Assembly: GCF_900110875.1 (NCBI RefSeq)
Contig: NZ_FOFM01000006.1
Span: 1 to 64,000, forward strand
From: Pseudovibrio axinellae
Lineage (GTDB): Bacteria > Pseudomonadota > Alphaproteobacteria > Rhizobiales > Stappiaceae
Direction: 5' to 3'
DNA length: 64,000 nt
Shown here in pieces: positions 1-7,823 of the stretch. The translations under genes and the position numbers were made by a program. Within the stretch, counting starts at the first letter, position 1, and each line of letters starts with the position of its first letter. The notes below the pieces were generated by a model. The model had not been told where the DNA came from, ran no database searches, and saw only the letters and a list, made by a program, of their open reading frames with translations.

Positions 1-20
1 CGGCGGGGACGTCTGGTCAT
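1..20 (-). CDS. 5' end of a gene running off the left edge
   Basis: An ATG at 20-18 on the minus strand is preceded, at 6 bases, by a clear Shine-Dalgarno AGGAG (within 24-35). It opens a frame reading M-T-R-R-P-R before the window ends. Six codons give no hint of the product. The call rests only on the ribosome binding site and start, so it may be a chance match. Confidence 0.4.
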
Positions 21-464
21 TGTGATCTCCTGTCCTTGGCATCATGCCAGTTTCAGAAGCAAAATCCACTTATACAACCTGCCCTAAAAACCGGAACCAG
101 CTCTAACTGCTTCATAATGGAAGCAATGTATTACTGCTCTTTTCCTCATTAAAAACAATTTTTTATGGTTTAATCCAAAGTAGTCAGGACAGCGTAGATA
201 AATCCATGTTGCATTCTGGAGGGATGTGTTATGAGGTCAATCTTCTTCCTACCTTTATCTCTACGTGTGCACGGCTCAGGTCATAGTTAGCACCCTTTGA
301 AGACTCACTTTGTCCTCAACCCGACGTAAAGCACTACAAAAATGGGTCACGACACCCAAAAACTACTAGCTTCAAGAGTTGTCGTGCTGACTTATCATGG
401 TGTGTTTTAAGGTTTAGGGTTCTAAACCCCAAAACGATATACCTGAGAAGCGAAGAACACTGAG
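21..464. other. Intergenic region, no clear gene
   Basis: This AT-richer stretch separates the left-edge gene from the GNAT gene. The only coding hint is a 19-codon frame on the plus strand at 231-290 with GGAGGG seven bases upstream of its ATG. No tRNA, terminator or repeat was recognised. Promoters for both flanking genes should lie here but no convincing -35/-10 pair was found. Confidence 0.5.
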
Positions 465-893
465 ATGGAACATTCCCAAAGTTTTTTAATATCAGCTGAC
501 AAGTCAAAACTTCAGCGCGATGTGATTTACAAATTTCTCTCAGAAAAAGCTTATTGGCGCAAAGATCTTGAACCCAATATATTTGATAAGGCCATCGACA
601 ACTCCATGTGCTTTGGTGTCTATGCGCAAACTGGAGAGCAAGTTGGCTTTGCACGTATCGTAACTGATAAGTCAACTTTTGCGTACTTGTGTGACGTCTT
701 TATTCTTCCTGCCTACCGTGGCAAAGGCCTGGGCAAACAACTCATGAAAGCAATTGAAGCTTACCCAGGCTTGGTTGACCTGCAACACGTGATGCTCTCA
801 ACAGAAGACGCACAAGAACTTTACCGACAATTCGGCTTCTCAGAAATCAAAGCCCCGCAAAACTTGATGGAATATCACAAAAAGCATCCCTGA
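465..893 (+). CDS. GNAT family N-acetyltransferase
   Basis: A 142-residue protein matching a single GCN5-related N-acetyltransferase domain, which moves an acetyl group from acetyl-CoA to an amine. The acetyl-CoA loop is RGKGLG at residues 85-90, following the hydrophobic strand CDVFILPAY (76-84). The C-terminal A-x-x-L-Y-x-x-x-G-F segment (116-125) is the usual end of the fold. Length is normal for a stand-alone GNAT, there is no signal peptide, and it should be cytoplasmic. The substrate cannot be told from sequence. It stands alone, with over 200 bases to the next gene. The ribosome binding site before the ATG is weak. Confidence 0.85.
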   Translation: MEHSQSFLISADKSKLQRDVIYKFLSEKAYWRKDLEPNIFDKAIDNSMCFGVYAQTGEQVGFARIVTDKSTFAYLCDVFILPAYRGKGLGKQLMKAIEAYPGLVDLQHVMLSTEDAQELYRQFGFSEIKAPQNLMEYHKKHP

Positions 894-1109
894 TGAGCGC
901 CAGTTAAAACACGTGTTTCTCAGCCAGCCCCTAAAACCGCCTTCCGACGCAACAAGTTATAAGAAATAAAAGGAGTGCGCATGAAACCAGTGACTGCGTA
1001 CTTAGGTTAGTCATTCAGAAACCAAAAATATTGTTTCAAACAACAACAAGTCATCCCCTTTAACTGCAGAGCTTTAAGGAGAAAGGGAACTCTACTCTGG
1101 AGACCGGGA

Positions 1110-3155
1110 ATGACACGAAATCATATCAATAGGACTTTTCCTCGCCACATCCTGGGCACAACCCTTGCTCTAAGTGTCGCTTGGTCGCTCTCAATCACCG
1201 CGTCAACTGCGGAGACAATCACAAAACCAGCAACGCCCTACACGGGAGAAAACTACGAGACCGTCATCAAAGAACTTCCATTTGCAGATAAGGAAGACTT
1301 TAACGATGCAAAGGCAGGCTTCATCTCCCCGCTTCCTGATGGTGGTATCGTCAAGAACTCAAAGGGCGAAATTGTATATGACCTGTCTAAGTTTGATTTC
1401 ATCATGCAAGGGTCAATTGCTCCACAAACCGTCAACCCAAGCCTGTGGCGGCAATCCCAGCTTATTCTCTTAAGTGGATTCTTTAAGGTATCTGAGCGGA
1501 TTTATCAGGTCCGTGCTGCCGACCTTTCCAACATTACCTTCATCGAAGGAGATGAAGGCATCATCATCGTGGACCCGTTGATTTCTGAGGAAACGGCCCG
1601 GTATGCGTTAGAGCTTTACTACGCCGAGCGCGGCAAAAAGCCCGTCAAAGCGGTTATTTACACACACAGCCATGTCGACCACTTTGGCGGTGTGCGCGGT
1701 GTTGTTGATGAAGAGGACGTCAAGAGCGGCAAAGTTAAGATCTATGCCCCTGAAGGCTTCATGGAACATGCGGTTGCAGAAAATGTGATGGCGGGCAATG
1801 CCATGAGCCGGCGTGCCACATACATGTACGGCAATCTCTTACCGCACTCTCCTGAGGGGCAAGTCGGCGCTGGACTTGGGCCAACAACCTCAACAGGCAC
1901 CATCACCCTCATCCCCCCGACAGATATCATCACAAAAAATGACGAAACCCATAAAATCGATGGACTCACCTTTAACTTCTGGATGGCACAAGACTCCGAA
2001 GCGCCCTCCGAGTTCTTCTTCTACATCAAAGAACTCAAGGCCTTGTGCACTGCTGAAGACGCCACCCATACAATGCACAACACATACTCACTACGTGGAG
2101 CAAAACTGCGTGACCCATTGGGGTGGTCCAAATACATCAACGAAGCCATCTACAAATACGGCAAGGACATTGAAGTCTTATACGCCCCGCATCACTGGCA
2201 CTTGTCGGGCAACAAAAAGATCTTAACCCACCTCAGAAACCAGCGGGATCTGTACCGCTATATCAATGACCAACCGTTGCGCCTTGCAAACCACGGTTTC
2301 CATATGACCGAAATCGCTGAGCTGCTTGAGTTGCCTGATACGCTAAAAGGCGACTGGGGCACGCGTGGCTATTATGGCTCACTCAACCACAATGTAAAAT
2401 CCACCTACGTTCGTTATCTGGGGTGGTTCAATGGCAATCCTGCCACCTTGCACGAATACCCAGAGCGCGAAGCTGGCAAAAGATACGTTGAGTTCATGGG
2501 TGGCCCCGTCATCCTGCTCCAAAAAGCACAACAGTCTTTTGATCAAGGCGATTATCGATGGGTCGTTGAAGTCCTCAATCACCTCGTCTTCGCGCAGCCC
2601 GATAACAAGGACGCAGCTCAGTTACAGGCCGACGCTTTGGAGCAACTCGGGTATCAGGCAGAATCCGGTCCATGGCGTAACTTCTACCTGTCTGGCGCAC
2701 AAGAACTGCGCGCAGGAGTGAAAGAGCTGCCTGCACCAGACACGGCAAGCCCTGATATCATCCGCTCAATGGACATCGACTTGCTCTTTGACTACGCAGC
2801 AATGCGCCTGAACCACACAAAAGCTGGAGACAAACAACTCAAGTTGAACTGGGTCTTCCGTGATACCGACCAGAAATATGCGATGGAACTGCAAAACTCA
2901 GCACTCAGCCACATTGAAGGATATCAGCTGGACGATGCAGACATCACAGTCACACTGGACCGAACGACCCTCGACGACATTATGCTGGCAACAGAAACGT
3001 TTGATGAGGCGATAAAATCCGGCAAGGTCACTGTTGATGGGGACCCATCCAAACTGACAGCTCTTCTAGCGATGATGGATACTTTCGACTTCTGGTTCAA
3101 CATTGTCCGCCCTGTCCCACTGGACAAAGCAAATCAAGGTGCGACAAGCAAGTAG
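1110..3155 (+). CDS. Exported alkyl sulfatase, metallo-beta-lactamase fold (SdsA1/YjcS type)
   Basis: A 681-residue hydrolase of linear alkyl sulfates (type III sulfatase family, as SdsA1 acting on dodecyl sulfate). The first 34 residues look like a cleavable signal peptide: basic start, hydrophobic core at 16-30, then A-S-T-A. The binuclear zinc site is visible: T-H-S-H-V-D-H at 185-191, candidate acidic ligands E298 and E316, and Y-A-P-H-H-W-H at 358-364. The middle part (about 380-540) fits the dimerisation domain, and about 555-675 the SCP2-like domain that holds the alkyl chain. Length matches the family. It is probably periplasmic and single-gene, with GGAG shortly before the ATG. A role in using sulfate esters as a sulfur or carbon source is inference. 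Confidence 0.88.
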   Translation: MTRNHINRTFPRHILGTTLALSVAWSLSITASTAETITKPATPYTGENYETVIKELPFADKEDFNDAKAGFISPLPDGGIVKNSKGEIVYDLSKFDFIMQGSIAPQTVNPSLWRQSQLILLSGFFKVSERIYQVRAADLSNITFIEGDEGIIIVDPLISEETARYALELYYAERGKKPVKAVIYTHSHVDHFGGVRGVVDEEDVKSGKVKIYAPEGFMEHAVAENVMAGNAMSRRATYMYGNLLPHSPEGQVGAGLGPTTSTGTITLIPPTDIITKNDETHKIDGLTFNFWMAQDSEAPSEFFFYIKELKALCTAEDATHTMHNTYSLRGAKLRDPLGWSKYINEAIYKYGKDIEVLYAPHHWHLSGNKKILTHLRNQRDLYRYINDQPLRLANHGFHMTEIAELLELPDTLKGDWGTRGYYGSLNHNVKSTYVRYLGWFNGNPATLHEYPEREAGKRYVEFMGGPVILLQKAQQSFDQGDYRWVVEVLNHLVFAQPDNKDAAQLQADALEQLGYQAESGPWRNFYLSGAQELRAGVKELPAPDTASPDIIRSMDIDLLFDYAAMRLNHTKAGDKQLKLNWVFRDTDQKYAMELQNSALSHIEGYQLDDADITVTLDRTTLDDIMLATETFDEAIKSGKVTVDGDPSKLTALLAMMDTFDFWFNIVRPVPLDKANQGATSK

Positions 3156-3318
3156 CACCCACCTACCCGGATAACCCAGGCGAACTGGCCACAGGTCTGC
3201 TCGCTTGGGGGCCACCTCAAACGCACTCCCCAAAACAACCTTGCTTTGCACAAAAAGAGCACACCGGATAGCACGGTCCAAACGACTTTTGGATCATAGG
3301 GATGGGAGGAACGCGGCT

Positions 3319-4797
3319 TTAATTGTGAGGCTGCGTTCTTAACTTCCACTCAAGTTCTCTTAGAGCATTGGCAGCCTCAGCGTATCCTTGGTCAGCAGCC
3401 ATCATGTAAAAATCACGGGCTTTGGCAAGATTTTGATCCATACATAGCCCGCTCTCGTGGCAATACCCCAACAGATAAAACGCTTCCGGCACACCTTTGG
3501 AGGCGGCGACAAAAAACAAACGAGACGCTTCACTGGGGTTAGGTTCCTCATTAAAGCCCTGAAGGTAGACCTTGCCCAAAAGCAGATCTCCCACGGGCTC
3601 TCCCCGCTCAGAAGCACTTTGAAAGAGCTGTTTTGCCCGTTCCACATCCTGCCGGACGCCCCGGCCATTCAAATAAAGCAAACCTGCATTGGTGAGAGCA
3701 AACGGAAAACGTTCCGACGATGCCATGTAAAACTCCATGGCCAGTTCATAAGACTGAGGTACACCGCGACCATTTTCGTAAAGAACACCCAAATCATTAA
3801 GGGCTTCCGCATTGCCTTGTCTGGCTGCTGCTTTGTAGAGGTAAATCGCCTTTTTAAGATCTACCTTGGTCCCGCGTCCCAACAAGTATAACCGTCCCAT
3901 AGCAAACTGAGACCGAGCTAATCCTCCCCTTGCTGCATTCTCATAGTGGAAGAATGCCAGCTCAAGGTCCTGCTGCACACCAACACCGTCCTCATAAATC
4001 GTCCCGAGGTAGTGGTTGCCAAGCAAGTGCCCCGCATCAGCAGCAGTCCTGTAATGCGCAATAGCAGCTGCAAGGTCCGTCCCGCCACCATCACCATGTT
4101 CCAAAAGCTCGCCAAGAGGCACATGTGCGTCAACGGAACCCATCGCAATCGCCTGCTTGTAGAGCAACCGGGACCGCTTCGCATCTGGCTCAACACCAAT
4201 ACCATCGCGGTACAAGCCTGCAAGATTTTCAATTCCTTGCAAAAGCCCCGCCTTAGCGGCGCCTTTGACCCAGTAGAAAGCCAGCTTGGGGTTTTGGGTC
4301 ACACCCAAACCATGAAGGTAAAGCAAACCCAGATTGTTTTGTGCCCACGCATCTCCCCAGTCCGCGGCAATTTGATAAAGCTCGCGAGCTCTCACCAAAT
4401 CAGGCGGGCCGTGTTTGCCTCGCCGATAAATTTCGCCCAGATTATTGTAGGCAGCTGCAAGCCCCATCTTGCCCGCTTTTTCATAAAGCTCCATGGAAAC
4501 TGGCAGGTTGCGCGAAATGCCGTGTCCCATTTCATGAGCGACAGCCATACCAAAAACGGCCTGTGCATCGCCAGCAAGAGCTTCAGCAGAAAGCAGATGA
4601 ATAATCGCGCTTCTTGCCATCTGGTTACGAGTTGAGAGCTGTATCTTACCGGCTCGTAAATGAAGGAGCGTAAGCCCACCAACACCTTTTGTCAGCAGAA
4701 CTTCCTTTTCACTCCCCGTCGCTTGCCAACCTAAAGCGTATGCGGGCAGCACGTGGACATATGCAAGTAGGCATAGGAGTGAAACCAGAATGCGCAT
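3319..4797 (-). CDS. Sel1-repeat (SLR) protein, exported
   Basis: A 492-residue protein built almost entirely of Sel1-like tetratricopeptide repeats of about 36 residues. Roughly eleven copies run from about residue 70 to 485, with the recurring pattern A-x-x-x-L-G-x-x-Y-x-x-G-x-G-V. Such repeats form curved helical solenoids that hold partner proteins. The N-terminus (MRILVSLLCLL, then a hydrophobic stretch to A21) looks like a signal peptide, so the solenoid is probably periplasmic or outer-membrane associated. No catalytic domain is seen. The gene is alone, divergent from the GNAT-Nudix gene, and separated from the sulfatase by 163 bases. The partner is unknown; Sel1 proteins occur in envelope, exopolysaccharide and host-interaction systems. 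Confidence 0.85.
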   Translation of the reverse strand: MRILVSLLCLLAYVHVLPAYALGWQATGSEKEVLLTKGVGGLTLLHLRAGKIQLSTRNQMARSAIIHLLSAEALAGDAQAVFGMAVAHEMGHGISRNLPVSMELYEKAGKMGLAAAYNNLGEIYRRGKHGPPDLVRARELYQIAADWGDAWAQNNLGLLYLHGLGVTQNPKLAFYWVKGAAKAGLLQGIENLAGLYRDGIGVEPDAKRSRLLYKQAIAMGSVDAHVPLGELLEHGDGGGTDLAAAIAHYRTAADAGHLLGNHYLGTIYEDGVGVQQDLELAFFHYENAARGGLARSQFAMGRLYLLGRGTKVDLKKAIYLYKAAARQGNAEALNDLGVLYENGRGVPQSYELAMEFYMASSERFPFALTNAGLLYLNGRGVRQDVERAKQLFQSASERGEPVGDLLLGKVYLQGFNEEPNPSEASRLFFVAASKGVPEAFYLLGYCHESGLCMDQNLAKARDFYMMAADQGYAEAANALRELEWKLRTQPHN

Positions 4798-5090
4798 GAG
4801 AACCTTCTCAATTGTGATCGTGACGGGTCACAAAGAGCGCTATGCGGTTGGGTCAAACATACTCTACTGACCCAGTAAGCTCTTTTCTGCCAACGAACCT
4901 CATGCAACTAGTTAATCGTTAATCTTTTCAGGTTGGATATCCTTCAAATCGTATTGGTCACTTGAAACCAATTTCTCTTTTAGGCATTCTTTTCGGGTTA
5001 TTTTACCTAGGCATGACTATCCTTAGCCCTGACTTTCTCGGAACCACCAAAAGCAAACAAGCTATGTTCCGTTTTGGAGAGACCCAATTC

Positions 5091-6239
5091 ATGCACGTCC
5101 AGATGACGCCAGCTCATACAAGCCAAGCTGTTGCTCTAACGAACATAATGCACGCCGCTAAAGGTCATTGGGATTATGACCCGCAAGACTTGGAAGAGTT
5201 TCGGGCACACTGGAAGATCACTCCAAAAATGATTGAGGAACATCCGGTACTAGTTATCTCTCAAGAAGATCGACCAGTTGGATTTGCCCGTATTATAAAA
5301 GAGAGCCCTGAAACTGCCCTGCTGGATTGTCTATTCGTGTTGCCGCAAGCACACGGCAAAGGCTATGGAGTCTGGCTACTGCACGGCGCAGAAACAGTTG
5401 CCAAACGCCTGCATTGCACCAAACTACGCCTCGAATCCGATGCGAACGCAGCCCCCTTTTATGAAAAGCATGGCTATCACCCAACAGGCAGCCGAGCGAG
5501 CGCATTCAAGCGCGCAAAAGCAATCCAGTTGATGGAAAAAGCGCTCACAGCACAGATTCACGAAGTTAGAGAAGTCGACCTCATTTTAAACAGCACCGCC
5601 AAGTGGAGTTTCGCTGCACAAAACAGACAGGACATCTCGCAAAACTGGCAAGCGCTGATCGCCAGAACGCCCGCTCTTTGGGATGGCAAAGTACTCTTGG
5701 TATCCAGCTACACCTTCAAGCAGGGGAAGTTCTCAGCTGAACTCATGCATATCGACTATTCTGCATTCCTTGCATGGCGTGATTGGGGTTTTCCAGACAA
5801 ACAATCAACGAACCTGTTCGGCTGCACAGTGATACGCTCGCGTGAAGGCGATCTCATTTTTGGAAAAATGGGTGAGAACACCGCAGCAGCTGGACAGGTC
5901 TACCCACCGGGCGGCAATTTGGATCAAAGTGATATCACCCCAAACGGCAAAGTCGATATCATCGCCTCAATTGCCCGCGAGCTTGAAGAAGAAACTGGCC
6001 TTAAATTGGAACAAGGTGAATTGGGGCGCCTGCTTGTTATCGAAGACGGCCCCCATGTTGCAATCGCTCAAATTCTGACATTCCCGCTCACAAATAACGC
6101 AATCCTTTCAAAAATCGCAGATTTCAACGCAAACCAGCAAGAACCTGAATTAGAAGAGGCAGTTATCATAAATCCGTTGCCGACTTGGAGCGCTATAACG
6201 TGCCTTCCTATGCCCGAGCGCTCACAGCACACCTGTTAA
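5091..6239 (+). CDS. GNAT acetyltransferase-Nudix fusion, probable 3' frameshift
   Basis: A two-domain protein. The frame is open from a TTG at 4962, but the ATG at 5091 is preferred: GGAGAG lies nine bases upstream and the GNAT fold begins there (382 residues). Residues 5-150 are a GNAT with acetyl-CoA loop HGKGYG (88-93). Residues about 245-375 are Nudix-like, with P-P-G-G (272-275) and the core R-E-L-E-E-E-T-G-L (296-304); the first acidic residue of the Nudix box is not at the usual spacing. The last ~15 residues look wrong: from about 6167 the +2 frame instead reads E-R-Y-N-V-P-S-Y-A-R-A-L-T-A-H-L-L-N and stops at 6242-6244, a natural-looking Nudix tail. One base is probably missing here, genuinely or by sequencing error. 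Function unknown. Confidence 0.75.
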   Translation: MHVQMTPAHTSQAVALTNIMHAAKGHWDYDPQDLEEFRAHWKITPKMIEEHPVLVISQEDRPVGFARIIKESPETALLDCLFVLPQAHGKGYGVWLLHGAETVAKRLHCTKLRLESDANAAPFYEKHGYHPTGSRASAFKRAKAIQLMEKALTAQIHEVREVDLILNSTAKWSFAAQNRQDISQNWQALIARTPALWDGKVLLVSSYTFKQGKFSAELMHIDYSAFLAWRDWGFPDKQSTNLFGCTVIRSREGDLIFGKMGENTAAAGQVYPPGGNLDQSDITPNGKVDIIASIARELEEETGLKLEQGELGRLLVIEDGPHVAIAQILTFPLTNNAILSKIADFNANQQEPELEEAVIINPLPTWSAITCLPMPERSQHTC

Positions 6240-6383
6240 ATTAGCGCATATATCCAATTGCAGTCTTGTAATTGGCGCTAAAACAATCTTGAGTGGCGCT
6301 CACATAAACAAATTTCCTTCGTTTAGCTGGATGGACAACCCTGATCAGCTCAACATCAAACTGAGATAATTGGACTTTTTACG

Positions 6384-7298
6384 ATGGCCAGATCTTATGC
6401 CCTGCTAGATGTTTTCACTGATAAGGCGTTGGCAGGTAATCCACTTGCAGTGGTGCTGGATGCAACAGGACTATCAGCTTCACTAATGCAACAGATCGCC
6501 TGCGAATTTAATCTATCCGAGACAGTCTTCGTCTTCCCTGCACAAAATCCGGCTCATAACGCAGCAGTTCGAATCTTCACCCCATCCATGGAACTCCCAT
6601 TTGCAGGTCACCCAACAATCGGCACAGCAGTCCTGCTGGCAGAAAACCGGTTCGGTGCTCCTGATAACGACATGGACGCATTGATCCTGCTGGAAGAGAA
6701 AGTCGGCCTCCTGCGCTGTGCCGTTTCACTACAAAGTGGCAAGGCTACAGCCGCTGAGTTTGACGTCCCGAAGCTTCCAAAGCCAGCACATAAGCTTGGA
6801 GAAAAGGAAGTAATCGCTGCTGCGCTGTCGCTGGAACCAAACGAAATCAGCTTTGAAAATCACAGGCCTAAAGCTTGGGACGCTGGATTGCCCTTTGCTT
6901 TTGTTCCAGTGGCAGACATGGATGCAATCAACCGCATCCAGTTAGTCGAAAAATACTGGGAAGAGGCATTCGGTTCAATTGAACACAACAACACTTTCGC
7001 ATATTGCCGCCAGACCCACCACGCAAACAGTGCCTTCCATGCCCGCATGGTCTACCTAGAGAACGGCTTAGCAAGAGAAGATCCAGCAACCGGTTCCGCC
7101 GTTGCAGCCTTTGCCGGCTCCATTGTAGAGTTCGACCAGCCCCTAGATGGCACACATAAATATGTCATAGAGCAAGGGTTCAAGATGGGCCGTCCCTCTT
7201 TCATTTCGCTGGAAATCGAAATGCAGTCTGGCAAAATTCACGTTCACCGTATTGGTGGGCAAGCAGTTATCCTCGCGCGCGGTGAGCTGCTGATTTGA
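6384..7298 (+). CDS. PhzF family isomerase/epimerase-like protein
   Basis: A 304-residue member of the PhzF family, which shares the diaminopimelate epimerase fold. The family signatures are present: D-V-F-T-D-K-A-L-A-G-N-P at 9-20, the catalytic-type glutamate E46 in S-E-T-V-F, G-H-P-T-I-G-T at 75-81, and D-P-A-T-G-S-A at 233-239. No phenazine genes are nearby, so this is one of the many PhzF-like proteins of unknown substrate and not evidence for phenazine production. It is cytoplasmic and at normal family length. It lies 144 bases after the GNAT-Nudix gene and is followed by a GC hairpin. Confidence 0.85.
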   Translation: MARSYALLDVFTDKALAGNPLAVVLDATGLSASLMQQIACEFNLSETVFVFPAQNPAHNAAVRIFTPSMELPFAGHPTIGTAVLLAENRFGAPDNDMDALILLEEKVGLLRCAVSLQSGKATAAEFDVPKLPKPAHKLGEKEVIAAALSLEPNEISFENHRPKAWDAGLPFAFVPVADMDAINRIQLVEKYWEEAFGSIEHNNTFAYCRQTHHANSAFHARMVYLENGLAREDPATGSAVAAFAGSIVEFDQPLDGTHKYVIEQGFKMGRPSFISLEIEMQSGKIHVHRIGGQAVILARGELLI

Positions 7299-7643
7299 TA
7301 TTTTGATAAAGAGGAGAGCCTTCTCTCTCCTCTCAAACTCAGCCAACCAGACCTTGAATAAAAGATTACTTGAGATTATCTCAGCGTGAGTTTGGTATAC
7401 TTTTGTTCAATCGCACCCTGTCTTTGAGTAAAATTCTTGCGTTTATTTATCAAATCCGCTAGGAAAATTACATAATTCATTGGAACAAATGTTCCTCGGT
7501 AACGTTTCAAGAAGAATTGGCCTGTAATTTCAAAGATGTATCTAACACTTAAGTGGTTAGGCAAGTTTGATTTCAGGCATGCGATGAAAAGGCAACTCAC
7601 AGATATGATCGCCGATTGCGACAATCTGAATAAGAACAACACC
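7299..7643. other. Intergenic region before the leuA leader
   Basis: After the hairpin at 7311-7332 this AT-rich stretch shows no supported gene. A minus-strand frame of 89 codons exists here but has no ribosome binding site and no recognisable domain. The leuA promoter should lie towards the right end; no clear -35/-10 pair was identified. Confidence 0.4.
7311..7332 (+). terminator. Hairpin after the phzF-like gene
   Basis: GAGGAGAG at 7311-7318 pairs perfectly with CTCTCCTC at 7325-7332 over a six-base loop, 13 bases after the stop codon. There is no T-tract, so it may stabilise the 3' end of the mRNA instead of acting as a classical terminator. Confidence 0.5.
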
Positions 7644-7700
7644 ATGCGCCAGCTTGGTGGCCTATTTCTACGCGCGCTCCTTCTACTTAGATGCCCCTAG
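7644..7700 (+). CDS. Leucine-rich leader peptide of leuA
   Basis: An 18-codon frame reading M-R-Q-L-G-G-L-F-L-R-A-L-L-L-L-R-C-P ends in TAG 123 bases before leuA. Seven of the 18 residues are leucine, four of them consecutive (codons 7677-7688: CTC CTT CTA CTT). This is the classic form of an attenuation leader for a leucine gene: ribosomes stalling on leucine codons when charged leucine tRNA is scarce would change folding of the RNA downstream. The ribosome binding site is weak. Function is inferred from composition and position. Confidence 0.7.
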   Translation: MRQLGGLFLRALLLLRCP

Positions 7701-7756
7701 GCGTCGGCGGCCCCGTATCTGGGCGGACACTTAGGGGATCGATCTAAACATCTAAG
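7686..7756 (+). promoter_or_regulatory. leuA leader RNA stem (attenuator candidate)
   Basis: CCCCTAGGCGTC (7694-7705) pairs with GACACTTAGGGG (7726-7737), with one wobble and one mismatch. Outside it, CTTAGATG (7686-7693) is exactly complementary to CATCTAAG (7749-7756). The stem therefore begins inside the leucine codons and stop of the leader peptide, so ribosome position would decide whether it forms. No T-run follows, so the mechanism (transcription or translation attenuation) is not clear. Confidence 0.55.
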
Positions 7757-7823
7757 AATGAAGAAAATCCCCCGGCTCTAATCAGAAAATCAAGCCAATG
7801 GGGTAAAGTTGAAGGCATAACCA

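Noticed and set aside
981-1010. A nine-codon frame (M-K-P-V-T-A-Y-L-G) with AGGAG five bases upstream, before the sulfatase gene
   Set aside because: The ribosome binding site is good, but nine codons with no composition bias and no RNA structure are too little to call.
3946-4635. A 229-codon plus-strand frame opposite the Sel1-repeat gene
   Set aside because: Produced by the repeat structure of the real gene; no domain or ribosome binding site.
6384-7298. Phenazine biosynthesis locus
   Set aside because: Only a PhzF-family protein is present; such proteins are widespread without any phenazine genes.
7376-7645. An 89-codon minus-strand frame in the leuA upstream gap
   Set aside because: No Shine-Dalgarno, low-complexity hydrophobic start, no family match, and its start sits on the leader peptide ATG.
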